Shown: piece by piece, positions 11,155 to 23,256 of the stretch
How the letters are laid out: each line of letters begins with the position of its first letter
How positions within the stretch are numbered: position 1 is the stretch's first letter
Source of the DNA: Acanthochromis polyacanthus
Taxonomy: Eukaryota > Chordata > Actinopteri > Pomacentridae
Direction: 5' to 3'
Length of the DNA: 64,000 nt
Assembly: GCF_021347895.1 (NCBI RefSeq)
Contig: NC_067136.1
Span: 2,749,970 to 2,813,969, forward strand
Made by a program: the position numbers and the translations under genes
Notes under the pieces: generated by a model
What the model was told of the DNA's origin: nothing
The model's input: the letters and a program-made list of their open reading frames with translations, nothing else
Database searches by the model: none

Positions 11155-11191
11155 CATGGCGGAGGTATGCGCTCTCCGAGTGCTTTTCTAG
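10779..11191. mobile_element. Non-autonomous inverted-repeat element with TG/CA microsatellites
   Basis: Comparison with unit 4 (around 48745) shows an insertion between ttgtcatt and tgattctttgc. Its ends carry ACCTCCGCC (10779) and GGCGGAGGT (11158). Inside, a (TG)n-rich arm ending in GTCTGTTAACAG faces CTGTTAACAGACAAACAGAC and an (AC)n tract of about 80 bases (11069-11148). The arms can fold back on each other. The threonine/histidine-rich and cysteine/valine-rich frames here are microsatellite translations, not genes. Confidence 0.65.
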
Positions 11192-11654
11192 TTTGATTCT
11201 TTGCTTGATTGATGACATCGGATTACCGAGCTCAATGATCAACAAGCAATAGATGTCAGACAAATGGAAGGATTCTGGCATGAGGGGAATTTTGTTTCAC
11301 TGTTTGTAGTTTGAGAAGTTAATTTGATTGATCTCATGGTCACTGTCAAACAATCAGTTTCACAAATAACTTATCAAGTTACCTATGATAAAATACCAAT
11401 TTCAGAGTCAACAGATTGCATCTATTCTTCTCACAAAAATAAAAATAAACATTAAAATATGATACATGAAGTATTATAGAACAATGTTCAGAATATCATT
11501 ATCTTTCTGTATTCCATTTGGAACTGTCCAAGGCTAGATTTTATCTGGACAGTAAAAGCTTTCAAAGACCGCTGAAGTCAAACGAAGCGTAGAATTTTGA
11601 ATTAAATTACCATCCATCTTTCCTTTTAATTTTCAGTTTTCTGGTGCCAGTCTC

Positions 11655-11850
11655 AGTGGCAGCAGTCAAAGCTAGATAATCCAGACATCCCTTTACCTAG
11701 CAACATTTTGTGGCTCTTCCTGGGGCATCCTGAGGCATTCCCAGGCCAGATGAGGTATGCAGTGCCTCCAGCAGGTCCTACATCTACCTTGAGGTTTGGA
11801 AAACCTGCAAAGGAAGTCACCCAGGAGGCATCCAAATAAGGGACAGTGGT
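11655..11850 (-). repeat. LINE 3'-end fragment, antisense (unit 1)
   Basis: Read on the minus strand this matches the C-terminal coding end of the LINE seen in better form at 34125-34340, with landmarks equivalent to GRLPLEVF, GRPRTRW and LAWE. The same fragment lies at the same place in units 2, 4 and 5. It was therefore inserted before the array duplicated. Confidence 0.7.
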
Positions 11851-12397
11851 GGCAGAGTCCAAAATATACCAAAAACATTTGACTTAAGCAGAGTAGTAAA
11901 CTATGAGTGAAGATTTATGGGCAAAACCATAGGTTTCTCAAATATTTTTGCCTTGGTACATCTCTGGATCTGAATTCTATTCTGATTCTGTTGTGTTTAC
12001 CGACCACTGTCAAGAGTGAACAAACACAGCCGATCAGATGATCTGTACAGTGTGATCGAAGAAATCTTTCATTTTGGGGATGTAAAAAGTCCAATCAAAG
12101 TTGCACTGTGAATTAACACCAGACTGTTGAATGTACATCTTTAATAGCCTTGTCCTTTCCAAGCTGAAGAGTCAACCCTGCAATCATCAAATAACACCTG
12201 AGCAGCTACAGCATGTATCTAACGATCTGAACAACTAAAATTAAAACATTAAACTAACTACATAGAATATCCCAGCACAATCTTTGTTACAGTGAAGCTC
12301 TAAACCAACAACTCATCTTACATCAGAGTTTCTCAGCTTTCATCCAGTCACGCAGGTCTGATTTACTTAAATCCAATCCATATATTTAGTCATTGTT

Positions 12398-13251
12398 TTA
12401 ACAGAAACATGACAGTTTTCCTTCCCTGTGCAGATACAGCAGAGGAGACACTAAAGTGCTGGGCAGGTTTAATGAAACAACACTCATCATCACCACACAG
12501 CGAACACTTTCGCTGAGCTGAGGTGACATGTTCACAGCGTGGGAAACAATGAGGCCGAAGAACCATAACCACACAGTGATTGATATAACTGTGATAATGT
12601 AGAAAGCTCTCTGCTTTGATTGATCAACATGCCGTTTATCACCGACTCCGTCTCCTGGACCTGGACGAATCAGAACACAGAGAACTGACAGGCTGCAGAA
12701 AGAAATGATTATTATGGAGAAAATTAAAAGGCACAGAGATGGGATGAAGATTGAGCCAGGAAAGAGTATAGTAACACCTGAGATTCCCAAACACAGCAGC
12801 CAAACACACCCAATACAGATGTTTCTGATTTTGACCCCACGAGCATTTCTCAGCCCCCGATAGGTGATGGGATGAACAACAGCCAGGTAGCGCTCCACAC
12901 AGGTCAGGATGTGAAAATGTATCTCTCCGAAGTTAGGAACAGAATACAGATACTGTCCGACTACTGACATTGCTGAGTGATTGGTATATTGGCCACCAAA
13001 GACACAGAAACACCCCAAGACCCACAGCAGCTCCATGACAGCCACATGGTAGGTGAAGACATCAGAGTGAGTTGCCGTTTTAGAGGAATGCTGCTGCCGC
13101 CATCTTTGGTGACCCAGGTAGAGAACGAAGGTGGAGAGAGGGGGAGGAGGAGGATTCTCAATGTAACAATGGTATAGTACATGTACATCCTAACCTCAGC
13201 ATTAGGACAGGTGTCGAGAAAGCTGGGGGTTGATGATGAGTTAACAGACAT
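12398..13251 (-). pseudogene. Rhodopsin-like receptor copy 1, frameshifted
   Basis: This copy aligns along its length with the intact receptors at 23257-24111 and 49925-50776, from MSVNSSS to a Cys-rich tail (LSCFC). A purine tract (13141-13159) is one base shorter than in both intact copies, which shifts the frame after about residue 38. The upstream frame then runs on as nonsense to 12961. The downstream frame, from 13045, carries TM2 to TM7, including the C-V-E-R-Y-L-A end of TM3. The candidate first-exon donor is also lost (AT instead of GT at 15506-15507). Both defects suggest a pseudogene, although a one-base difference in such a tract could also be an assembly error. Confidence 0.8.
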
Positions 13252-13869
13252 GTCTGCAGCATAAAATGTCGGTCTGAGGAGAAAAAGAAATTAGAAGGAC
13301 AAATAAGGAGACAGTAGGTTAAAGGTGGAAGCAGAGAGAGGATTTAGTTCTCTTTCATCTTCTTGGACATTGAAGGTCACACAATGGCCTTCAGACAAAA
13401 ACTGTTTCGGTTGAAATGTTTCTTGTTTTGTTGCCAAAATGTTTAAAATATTTTATATATTTTGTCCTCAACAAAGAACAACGTTTCAAACTCAGTGCTG
13501 TCCCAGAATGTTTAGCTTCTGAATGTCAATGAATAAATACAAAATAATGTTGTAATTGGATTAATGGATTAAAACAAACATTGTAACATCTCATTTAAGG
13601 ACCTGCATCATTTGAGGAATCTCACTTCTGATTTGTGTTGCCTGTTGCCCAAATATTTTCAGAAGGGAATCTAGCATTTCAAATGAAATTAACCTGACAT
13701 GTAATGTTTTCTTACACTACTGGTTCTTGGAATTAATTGGAACTTGGGATTAAATACATTTGCAAATCACAATTAGAGAAACAACGCAGCTGAGACAAAC
13801 TACAGACTTGCAGGCAGCTTGACATTCATAACATCTACTGTAAACCAGATGGTGTGAATGTGACCACTG

Positions 13870-15360
13870 TTTGGAAATTTTTTTTATCATATTTAATCAA
13901 TTCTTAATCACCTTTAATCAACAATTGATCACATTTAACCATAACTCATATAATCATCATTTAACTGCATTTAACCACAACTTGTTTTATCACACAATCA
14001 ATTTTATATTAATATGCTATTGGAACTGCAATTTATGTTAACCATGCAGTCAAGTATATTACCAGTGTGCTCATAGTGTGTTATCTAAGCATTGACATCT
14101 GTGTATTCTGACCCTGAACTGAGAGGCCAGTTTAAGGGAAATGCATTCAACACCCACTCAGGTAGTTGGATTATGTTCATTTTGTCATTTGTTATAAGAT
14201 AGCATTAGTTTTGAACCGACAATTCAATAAGAAAAGATGTCTTGCTTTGCTGACATGTTTCGACGTCATCTGACGTGTGTCCTTTTATCATGTGGCTGAT
14301 CTGACAAGTCTGTCAGAATCTGTCAGACCGGTCACACCCCCTGCCGTCCGGTGGTCTCTGGAGGATGAAATCCCAGGTATGCAAGACGGTGTAGGCCGTG
14401 GTGGGGGGCATAAAACATCTTTTCTTACTGAATTGTTGGTTCAAAAGTAACGCTAGCTTATACCTACTCAGGTGTCAGACATTTTAAGGGAGATGTACCC
14501 GATGCTTGCTGTCAGGTATCGAAGGTAAGAATAGATACATTACACCGCAACAACAGCTCCACTCCATGAAAGTGTGGAGTCGCAGCATTTCAAAGAATAT
14601 ATGACAAGGCAGTCACGTACACATGAGGCAACTATGAAAGGTCGAAAGGATCGAAGTAATAAAACAAAACAATCACTTAATAGTACCAAATTGTGAAATA
14701 TCTTAGAAAAAGGCAACCAAAAAAACATTAAAACTAAAAATATTAAAGGAAAGACAAAAAATAAATTAACTTAAAGAAACCAATTTGAACAATATTCTAA
14801 ACATGTTAAAAATTAAACAATGAGAATCCTATATATTAATAGTGAAGATAAACTAAATAAATCTGCCTTATATCAGTTGCTGAATAATTGAATGATTTCT
14901 ATTTAGTCATCTTAAATATAAATTGGACAAACTGAATGTTAAAGTTTAGGTGGACAGTTAGCTGTAAAGAGCCCCTGCACAGAAGCAGGAAGCCACACCT
15001 GAGTCACTTCTGCATCTTAAAACTGACAAACACAACACATACAAGTACTCGATTATAGGATGAAGACGACTTGGATTGGACGAAGACTGAAGATAAAGGA
15101 GGAATGTCCAAGTCTAAACCGCAGATCTTCCCAAATATAGACCAACCAGATAGAAGCACATTTCCATTAAAAAACCTCTGTATAACATTAAGTTAGGCAT
15201 TTTCTCCTGTGAAGTTGACTGCAGCAACTGTCTGTAGATAAGCTATTAGAGAACTGCAGCTTTTTTAGAGCAGGTGAGAATCTGTATGCATACAATCTGA
15301 CCATCTAATGCTTGCTAAATATTCTTAAAAGAATATTTATGTTTTGAGTCTTCATTGTTT
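13870..15360. other. Insertion in the unit 1 receptor intron, unclassified
   Basis: Unit 2 (around 26160-26225) lacks this 1.5 kb. It starts with degenerate TTTAAYCA-type repeats. It contains an inverted repeat of about 45 bp (14199-14243 against 14412-14458; key string gaattgttggttcaaaa and its complement). No terminal repeats or target duplication could be fixed, and no coding frame is convincing. Confidence 0.45.
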
Positions 15361-15507
15361 CACTGTGAAAAACTGACAAGATTCTGCTGGGGGGAGTTCA
15401 CAGTGACACACCAGTGATATTGTCTGAAGAAAAAATATAGTATCAATGGAAAAATTACATTTTAAGGATACTAATTGAAAATCAGTAAACTTTTAAAGAA
15501 CACCAAT

Positions 15508-15660
15508 CTTTCTGCAGTGTTTTCTTCTGATTGTCTGTATTCTCTTGTTTCAAATGCTGACTGCTGTTCACTTCAAATGTGCAGTGATGCTTCTGCCTCT
15601 GTTGAATGTCTTCATGTGTCACAGCAGCAGGACTGTATGAGCTTTTTGCATTACACAAAA
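15508..15660 (-). other. Receptor copy 1: noncoding first exon relic
   Basis: This segment is conserved with 26372-26520, 39605-39760 and 54260-54410 and lies upstream of the receptor on the minus strand. The other three copies have a splice donor after the exon (AG then GTT). Here the matching site reads AG then ATT, so splicing to the coding exon (acceptor near 13274) should fail. The exon interpretation is inferred from conservation and splice signals. Confidence 0.5.
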
Positions 15661-16545
15661 TAAATGACAGACTCTGTGTAAACCAGTGGTTCTCATTTTT
15701 TTTTCTGTCAGCCCCCCTTTGGAGGACAAAAAACTTTCAGGAGATTGTATCTTGTAATCCACCCTTTGCTATGACAGCTCAGTTTGAGCATTAATGTTTA
15801 AAAGAGGTCTTTAGATGCAGTTGTGTTTGATGACATATTAAAATAAATGTAAGTGAAAAAAGAAAAACGGAGATGAAAAGTAATTCTAAATTTTGAAATC
15901 AAATTCACCATTTCATGAGAAATATACTGAAGTATTCTTTGAATTCGAAAATCAGAAAATTGTGATAAAATCTCAGTGCAATCTTAGGAATTTTATCAAA
16001 CTGGCCTAATCTATGAGAATATCTCACTTTGTTTTTGTTTTTCACTCACCTGCTGTGCTTTTTTTAAAAAAAAAAAAAAAAACTTATAACGGCCCCAATA
16101 TGCCATCGTAGCTGCAGAGCAGAGATTAATTCTTTTTGCTTTCTGACTGACTGTTAAGCATGCCTGTTGTATCATAAAGGTTTTGTATATTTGTAATAAC
16201 ACTACATTATGAAAAAGTCCGAACTATGAATATTATGAATATAAAGAAATCGAGATAACAAGGAGATATATATTCTTGTTTTTCTTTTAAGTTTCACTCA
16301 AAAAGAACTGAAAAATTCATATCCTGAAAATGTTAAAAAAAAAAACAACTCACCTTTTCAGCAGTGTCAGTCTTTGTGAAAGCTGTTCTCCCGAGTCTCA
16401 GAACTCACTGAGTACTGTTCACTGGGCTTTGGTTCATATAAGCATTAATATGTGCAGAGCAGGTGGCAGCAGGACTGTGAGGATGTTTTACATGAAAAAC
16501 CGATTGATGTCGATTTTCTGATACTTTCACGGTAAATTGAAAAAG
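15661..16545. other. Intergenic DNA between units 1 and 2
   Basis: No gene is seen. The stretch starting with ccagtggttctcat and followed by gtcagcccccctttgg looks like the end of a common fish DNA-transposon repeat. A poly-A run of about 18 lies at 16064-16082. Confidence 0.4.
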
Positions 16546-19420
16546 GCAAATGTTCTTTTTCCATTTCTGCTGCTGACAGGACATGATTACAGAGAATCAC
16601 AACCAATACTAATGAAGCTCCTCTGACATAAATTCATCATTCATGTGCTGTGTGAACAAACATCAGAGATTACACAACCCAAATATGATGTCATTTATTT
16701 AATCCCTTGTTTGTAATAATATAATTTATCACTCCATTAGATCTGTACCTCACATAGACACACATCTGATTTGAGTACAGGATTCAAATCACCTGCTTGC
16801 CCTCTCTGTGTGTATTTGTGCTTGTTTATCTATCTTTCTTGGAACCACCTACAACTGTTATGGTGAGGACACATCTGCACTATGAGGACATTGTTGCTGG
16901 GACTCATTACTTCCAGTTTTGGAGTTACAAAATTACGATATGAAATATGCAACTGTACAAAGTCAGTTAAACCAACCAAATATTACAACATTACACTATT
17001 TGACATTTGTATATCCCAATGGTATCATAACATCTGAATACAATATTAAAATCAACTGTTTGCTCTGTGTGTGTTTGGATGCTTGTATAACTACCTTTCT
17101 AGGGACCATCAACAACAGCCATACTGAGGACAGATCAGCACTCTGAAGATGTTTTTACTGGAAATCAGTACTTAGATTTTTGGCCAGTATTTATAATTAC
17201 AATGTGAAACAGAACTATACAAATTAAAACCTCAAATTAAAGATGAAAGTCAGCACTTACAGCACATCTTAATTGATCTTTTCAAATCCATTGTGGTGAT
17301 GTGCAGAGCCCCAATGCTGAAAAGTGTCAGTGTCTAAATATTTATGGACCTGACTGTAAATCAAACTTCACCTATTCACTGCATCTTACCAGAGATTTGC
17401 AGATACATATTTTTCTTACATCGTTTCAGAACACAAAGTCATTCTGCTGTTTGACTTTTGAGGCATTTTCCACTGCAAAGGCTTGAAGGCTTTTTGCAGG
17501 CAGTGTGCACCTTTTTGCACATTTGACCACCAGAACCACAACTGTAGAATCATGTTCAGGAGTGTTTTCAGTTACAAAAGTACCAACTATAGGATAGGTA
17601 CTTCTGAGTCGTCCTAACAAACTGCTGTGTGGGTCTTGATATTGTTGAGAGAAACTCTGAGAGGTGTTCTAGTCCAGTTGCAGTCATCTCCTCTCACAAA
17701 TCGCAAAAACAACATTTAATTTACCATTCAAGCTAACATAACAAACCTCTGCTATTCTATTTTTGCTCCGTAACTAGACTTATGTTCCCTATCATAATAC
17801 TGGTTGTTGTTTGGTGCGCACAGATGTGACATCATGGTCAAGGCTTTTGGACCACAATGGAACCAGAAAGGCTGAGTGTCTGCAGTGTGAAGCCGCCTGA
17901 TGTTAGCACATGAATTAAAATGTCCTTTTCTCATTTCTCCTGCTGACAGAACACTAAACAAAAGAGCAATTTGTATCATCATAAAGAGTCACATTTAAAA
18001 CGACTAAAGCTCTCTGACATTTCGTATCTTCTTTGCATCAATTTATCACAAATGTGCTGCATGGATGAACATCACAGATTATACAGCCAAAACACCAACA
18101 TTTAGTCATTTATTCTGTTGTTCCATTACAGTAATTACAGAATTCATCCCAGTATTACATTTCTCCGTTGCATAGACACACATTCCATTTGAATCCCCAG
18201 TTTGTGATATATGTGTGTGTGGGTATGCTTGTCTAACTGTCTTTTTGGGGACCCATGTAAATCTTCATAGTGAGGATACATGTGAATGATGAGAATGTTT
18301 TTACTGGAACTCATTACTTCTAAGAGGTTCGTATAAAGTTACAATTAAAATCAGTCAGTTAGTAACCATTGAAAACTACCCTGTCAATTGCATTGAACTG
18401 CGTACGTTCAATAAATTCCAGACAAACTACTATGAAAGTATTAGCGACCAACTAAACATTTCATTAAACCTAATATAAAATTAAATTAGGATATGAAATC
18501 AGAAATCTGCTACTTTACATGTACCTATAAAATTACTGCATTCATTTTATATTGCTGGATTCACTGATGCACCAAAACCAGACACACTGACAAAAAGACA
18601 GTTTGTTTCATCACAAAGCTTCACAAATAAAACTAATGAAGATCCTTTGATGTTAAATATCTTCTCTTCACTAGTTTATCATGAATGTGCTGCATGGATG
18701 AACATCAGAGAATACACAACCAAAATACTAACATTTAATCATTCATTCTGCTATTACACAAACTAAATATCATAACATCACATCATGAGATTTATACATT
18801 ACATGGAGACACTATCAGATTGAAAGACGAAATACTAGTCTTCAAAACAACAGCTTTCTATGTGTGTGGGTGTACTTGGATTGCTATCTTTCTGAGGACC
18901 ACAGACACCATGAGGACCCATCTGTACTATGAAGACATTCTTGCTGGGACTCTCTACTGAGAGTTGAAGGGTTATAAATTGGCATTAGACACATGAAATT
19001 TGGAACCCGTCAAAACCACCATGTTGAAGACACTCATGCAAATACCTCTAATATCCGAGAAATACTTTAGGAAACCACAAAAGCTTGAGCAATCTATTCA
19101 GAATTATTGTGCAAGCTTTCAAAGCACCTGCCAACACACTGCAAACACTAAACAGTTCATCAAACACTTCATAAAATGAAACCACTGAATAATATTTAAA
19201 ACCTACCACTTTACAAACACCTTGACAAATGGACTCTTAAAAACATTGTCAGACTCACTATTGACAACCCGGTCTCACAAGGATTCGTGAAACTGTCACG
19301 TAAATTAATCTATGGTTTCGTGCGCACCAACACGATTTTCTCATGTTTTTCGTGGTGCACACAATGAAATTCAAACCAATGTATTTCAAGCGGAGGATAT
19401 TTTGTGCCACTCAGAACATA

Positions 19421-21049
19421 CAGTGCCTTGTGAAAGTATTCGGCCCCCTTGAATTTTTCAACCTTTCGCCACATTTCAGGCTTCAAACATAAAGATATAA
19501 AATTTTAATTTTTTGTCAAGAATCAACAACAATTGGGACACAATCGTGAAGTGGAATAAAATTTATTGGATATTTTATACTTTTTTAACAAATAAAAAAC
19601 TGAAAAGTGGGGTGTGCAATATTATTCGGCCCCTTTACTTTCAGTGCAGCAAACTCACTCCAGAAGTTCAGTGAGGATCTCTGAATGATCCAATGTTGTC
19701 CTAAATGACTGATGATGATAAATAGAATCCACCTGTGTGTAATCAAGTCTCCGTATAAATGCACCTGCTCTGTGATAGTCTCAGGGTTCTGTTTAAAGTG
19801 CATAGAGCATCATGAAGACCAAGGAACACACCAGGCAGGTCCCAGATACTGTTGTGGAGAAGTTTAAAGCTGGATTTGGATACAAAAAGATTTCCCAAGC
19901 TTTAAACTTCTCAAGGAGCACTGTGCAAGCAATCATATTGAAATGGAAGGAGTATCAGACCACTGCAAATCTACCAAGACCCGGCCGGCCGTCTAAACTT
20001 TCACCTCGAACAAGGAGAAGACTGATCAGAGATGCAGCCAAGAGGCCCATGATCACTCTGGATGAACTGCAGAGATCTACAGCTGAGGTGGGAGAGTCTG
20101 TCCATAGGACAACAATCAGTCATACACTGCACAAATCTGGCCTTTATGGAAGAGTGGCAAGAAGAAAGCCATTTCTCAAAGATATCCATAAAAAGTCTGG
20201 TTTGAAGTTTGCCACAAGCCACCTGGGAGACACACCAAACATGTGGAAGAAGGTGCTCTGGTCAGATGAAACCAAAATCGAACTTTTTGGCCACAATGCA
20301 AAACGATATGTTTGGCGTAAAAGCAACACAGCTCATCACCCTGAACACACCATCCCCACTGTCAAACATGGTGGTGGCAGCCTCATGGTTTGGGCCTGCT
20401 TTTCTTCAGCAGGGACAGGGAAGATGGTTAAAATTGATGGGAAGATGAATGGAACCAAATACAGGACCATTCTGGGAGAAAACCTGTTGGAGTCTGCAAA
20501 AGACCTGAGATTGGGACGGAGATTTATCTTCCAACAGGACAATGATCCAAAACATAAAGCCAAATCTACAATGGAATGGTTCACAAATAAATGTATCCAG
20601 GTGTTAGAATGGCCAAGTCAAAGTCCAGACCTGAATCCAATGGAGAATCTGTGGGCAGAGCTGAAGACTGCTGTTCACAAACGCTCTCCATCCAACCTCA
20701 CTGAGCTCGAGCTGTTTTGCAAGGAAGAATGGGCAAGAATTTCCGTCTCTCGATGTGCAAAACTGATAGAGACATACCCCAAGCGACTTGCAGCTGTAAT
20801 TGCAGCAAAAGGTGGCGCTACAAAGTATTAATGCAAGGGGGCCGAATAATATTGCACACCCCGCTTTTCAGGTTTCTATTTGTTAAAAAAGTTTAAAGTA
20901 TCCAATAAATTTCGTTCCACTTCACGATTGTGTCCCACTTGTTGATTCTTGACCAAAAATTAAAATTTTATATCTTTATGTTTGAAGCCTGAAATGTTTT
21001 ATGAAAGGTTGAAAAGTTCAAGGGGGCCGAATACTTTCACAAGGCACTG
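19421..21049 (+). mobile_element. Tc1-like DNA transposon, near-complete
   Basis: The element starts CAGTGCCTTGTGAAAGTATT and ends in the complement, CACTG, with TA dinucleotides outside (19419-19420 and 21050-21051). The inverted repeats are about 215 bp long and include strings such as attcggcccc and gtgtgcaatattattcgg. They differ from each other at scattered positions, so the copy is not brand new. The single gene inside is intact. Confidence 0.92.
19812..20831 (+). CDS. Tc1-family transposase, intact (339 aa)
   Basis: The enzyme would cut and paste its own transposon at TA sites. Residues about 1-110 form two helix-turn-helix DNA-binding domains (PAIRED-like), with the GRPSKLS linker near residue 60. 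The catalytic core has the DDE triad: Asp in WSDETKIELFG, Asp in FQQDNDPKH, and Glu in NPMENLWAELK, with the spacing of DD34E Tc1 enzymes. A glycine-rich stretch, KHGGGSLMVW, lies between. The length is typical of Tc1 transposases (about 340 aa), the frame has no stop, and the ATG follows the left inverted repeat closely. Whether it is active cannot be told from sequence. Confidence 0.95.
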   Translation: MKTKEHTRQVPDTVVEKFKAGFGYKKISQALNFSRSTVQAIILKWKEYQTTANLPRPGRPSKLSPRTRRRLIRDAAKRPMITLDELQRSTAEVGESVHRTTISHTLHKSGLYGRVARRKPFLKDIHKKSGLKFATSHLGDTPNMWKKVLWSDETKIELFGHNAKRYVWRKSNTAHHPEHTIPTVKHGGGSLMVWACFSSAGTGKMVKIDGKMNGTKYRTILGENLLESAKDLRLGRRFIFQQDNDPKHKAKSTMEWFTNKCIQVLEWPSQSPDLNPMENLWAELKTAVHKRSPSNLTELELFCKEEWARISVSRCAKLIETYPKRLAAVIAAKGGATKY

Positions 21050-21399
21050 TATTTAAAACTACTGCAAGTACGGGTTTGATTTTATTTTCATATGTGAATC
21101 TTAATCACACCTGAATAGAACGTTTAATTAATCAAATATTCCTCGTGTGTCATATTTCTCCTCGGTCAGATTTAAGCGAGTTAGGGCATTTTGAATCGGT
21201 AATTATATTTTTCATGTAAAAGCGTTGCGAATCCAATGCTATATTTTGCATTACATCATCCCATATTTATAATGTAATGCAGGGGTCAGCAATTAGATGT
21301 GGCTTCGGGCCAAAATTTGTGTAAACATCATTCGGCCGTTTGACCGAAGGGCCGGTGCGCTGGTATTTATTAAATAATTTTGTTGATTGGGTATCCGAT

Positions 21400-21481
21400 G
21401 CCCATATAGCTCAGCAGGTTAAGCAGGTGACTCATGTACAGGAGCTGGTCTCTGACGCAGGTTCGATTCCGGTCTGCTGCG
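21400..21481 (+). repeat. tRNA-like segment with pol III A and B boxes
   Basis: TAGCTCAGCAGG fits the A box and GGTTCGATTCC is a perfect B box, about 50 bases apart. The acceptor stem does not pair (gcccata against ctgctgc), so it is not a working tRNA. It is more likely a tRNA-derived promoter in a SINE-like or transposon sequence. Confidence 0.5.
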
Positions 21482-22484
21482 TTATAATATTAGGGAAATT
21501 TTTCATACACAAATGCAGATTTCTAAAATGTAAACCTATTTTTAATATGTTTCATAAAGAAATGTCTCTATTCTTCTCATCACTGAAACATGAAAAACGG
21601 ACTGCTGTAAAACTTTTTAACATGATTGAAGATATCAAACTCATGGACAACTCCTAACCCATTGGACATTCATGCGGACAGACTCCTGTTTCAATTTTAA
21701 AAAAAACAACAAAAAAAACAAAACGTGCAGTACTTCGGCACCTTTCTTCTTCGGTGGTGTCTGTGTCAATGTCCAACATGCAAACAGCACACCTTGCGCC
21801 ATGAAGCACAAAATGCAGGTGTAAATCAATGGGGTGCTGAACATAGTAATATTCATAGCGGGAATAATAGATAATAATAGGTAATAGAATATTCTGAAAT
21901 TAAGCTCGACTGCAGACAGGTATTTTGCAAACACTGTCAACACACACACACTAATATATGTTAGAGAAGCAGATAATAGCAGTGTAGTCAATTATTTTAA
22001 TAATTTGAAGAGACAATATATTATTACGCTATATATACAGTGACCCACTAATAAATGACAGACAAGTGAAAGGACTGTAGCATTAGTGGGATTTTGTTCC
22101 ATTGGTTGCAGTTTGAGTAGTTAATTTGACTGAAGTCATGGCCACTGCCATATAATCTGGATTACAACTAACTTTTCAAGTTACCTATGATAAAATTCCA
22201 ATGTGCAAGTCAACAGATTTAATCTTTTCATCTTACAAAACTTAAAAATAAGCATGAAAAATTATACATACAGTATTAAAACATGATGTAAAATATGATT
22301 TGATTTGATGTTTGTTTTCAAAATATCACCATGTTATTTTATTGTGTTCCATTTGGAACTGTCCCAAGCTAGATTTTATCCAGACAGTGAAAACTTTCAA
22401 AGGCTGTTGAAGCCAAACGAAGCATATCTTACATGTTAAACTACCATCCATCCACCTTTCCTTTTAATTTTTCAGTTATCAGAT

Positions 22485-22695
22485 CTCAGTGGCAGCAGAC
22501 GAAGCCACTCAATCCAGATATTCTTGTACCTAACAACATTTTTTGGCTGATCCTGGGGGATCATGACACATTCCCAGGCCAGATGAGGTATGTAATGCCT
22601 CCAGCAGGTCCTGGGTCTACCCTGTGGTTTGGAAAAACCTGCAAATGAAGGCGCCCAGGAGGCATCCAAACAAGGGACAGCAGTGGCAGAGTCCT
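22485..22695 (-). repeat. LINE 3'-end fragment, antisense (unit 2)
   Basis: Same fragment and position as in unit 1, read on the minus strand (RPRTCWRHYIPHLAWE-like). It lies about 0.6 kb downstream of receptor copy 2. Confidence 0.7.
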
Positions 22696-23256
22696 ACACA
22701 TATTGAACATGTGTTTGACTTTATGCAGAGTATTGAACTCTGAGTTCAAACTTGTTGGGCAACATTTTAGATTTCTCAAATATTTTTGAGTTGGTAAATC
22801 TCTGGGTCTGAATTCAATTCCCACTCTGTTCTCTGCCATTTTTTTCTTTCCCTCGACCACTGTCAAAGGTGAACAAACATGGCCAATCAGATAATCTGTA
22901 CAGCGTGAGTGAGAAAGTCTTGGATTTTGGCAATGCAAAAAAGTCAATCAAAATGTGTATTGTGAGTTAATGCAAGACTATTAAAAGTACTTCTTTAATA
23001 GTCTTGTATTGCCCATGCTTCCTTGTCAATCTTGTGATCAACAACTAACACCCAAGCAGCAGCAGCACCTATTCAACGATCTGAACAGCTAAGAAAAAAA
23101 TAAACTAACTACACAGAAAATCCCAGCGTAATCCTTGTTACACTAAAGCACTAAACCAACAACCCCTCTTACATCAATTTCTCATCTTTCATTCAGTTAC
23201 TCAAATTACGCATGTCCGATATATTGAAATCCAATCCAATCCATATCTTCATTGTT

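Larger units (their letters stand above)
8611..16545. repeat. Receptor duplication unit 1
   Basis: This block shares long collinear similarity with 17650-26800, 40450-54620 and 59690-62460. The shared order is: a start marker reading catccagttgcagtcatctc, a segment with gtcaaggcttttggacc, degenerate repeats of about 650 bp, a LINE fragment, the receptor exon, an intron, and a noncoding first exon. Differences between units are mostly clean transposon insertions. Here they are the CA-rich element at 10779-11191 and an insertion at about 13870-15360. Unit borders are approximate. Confidence 0.75.
19268..22040. mobile_element. Composite insertion: foldback-family end, Tc1, tRNA-like segment
   Basis: This DNA replaces about 0.8 kb present in units 1 and 4. 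The left edge (aacccggtctcac then ggattcgtgaaactgtcacg) matches the termini of the foldback element at 30757-31497. A complete Tc1 lies inside (19421-21049). To its right are a hAT-like 'gcaggggtcagcaa' end, a tRNA-like segment and AT-rich DNA without a recognised gene. The right border is not fixed. Confidence 0.5.

Noticed and set aside
10949..11281. Long open frames of Thr-His or Cys-Val repeats on both strands
   Set aside because: They are translations of the (AC)n/(TG)n microsatellite; no start context, domain or conservation in unit 4, which lacks the insertion.
8860..19000. CRISPR-like or satellite array
   Set aside because: The repeats are degenerate, about 650 bp and without unique spacers; the genome is eukaryotic.
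21641..21991. Hydrophobic 116-aa minus-strand frame resembling the end of an odorant-type receptor
   Set aside because: Only one short hydrophobic region with a loose PLIY-like string; no TM3 motif, no upstream half, and it lies in transposon-derived DNA.
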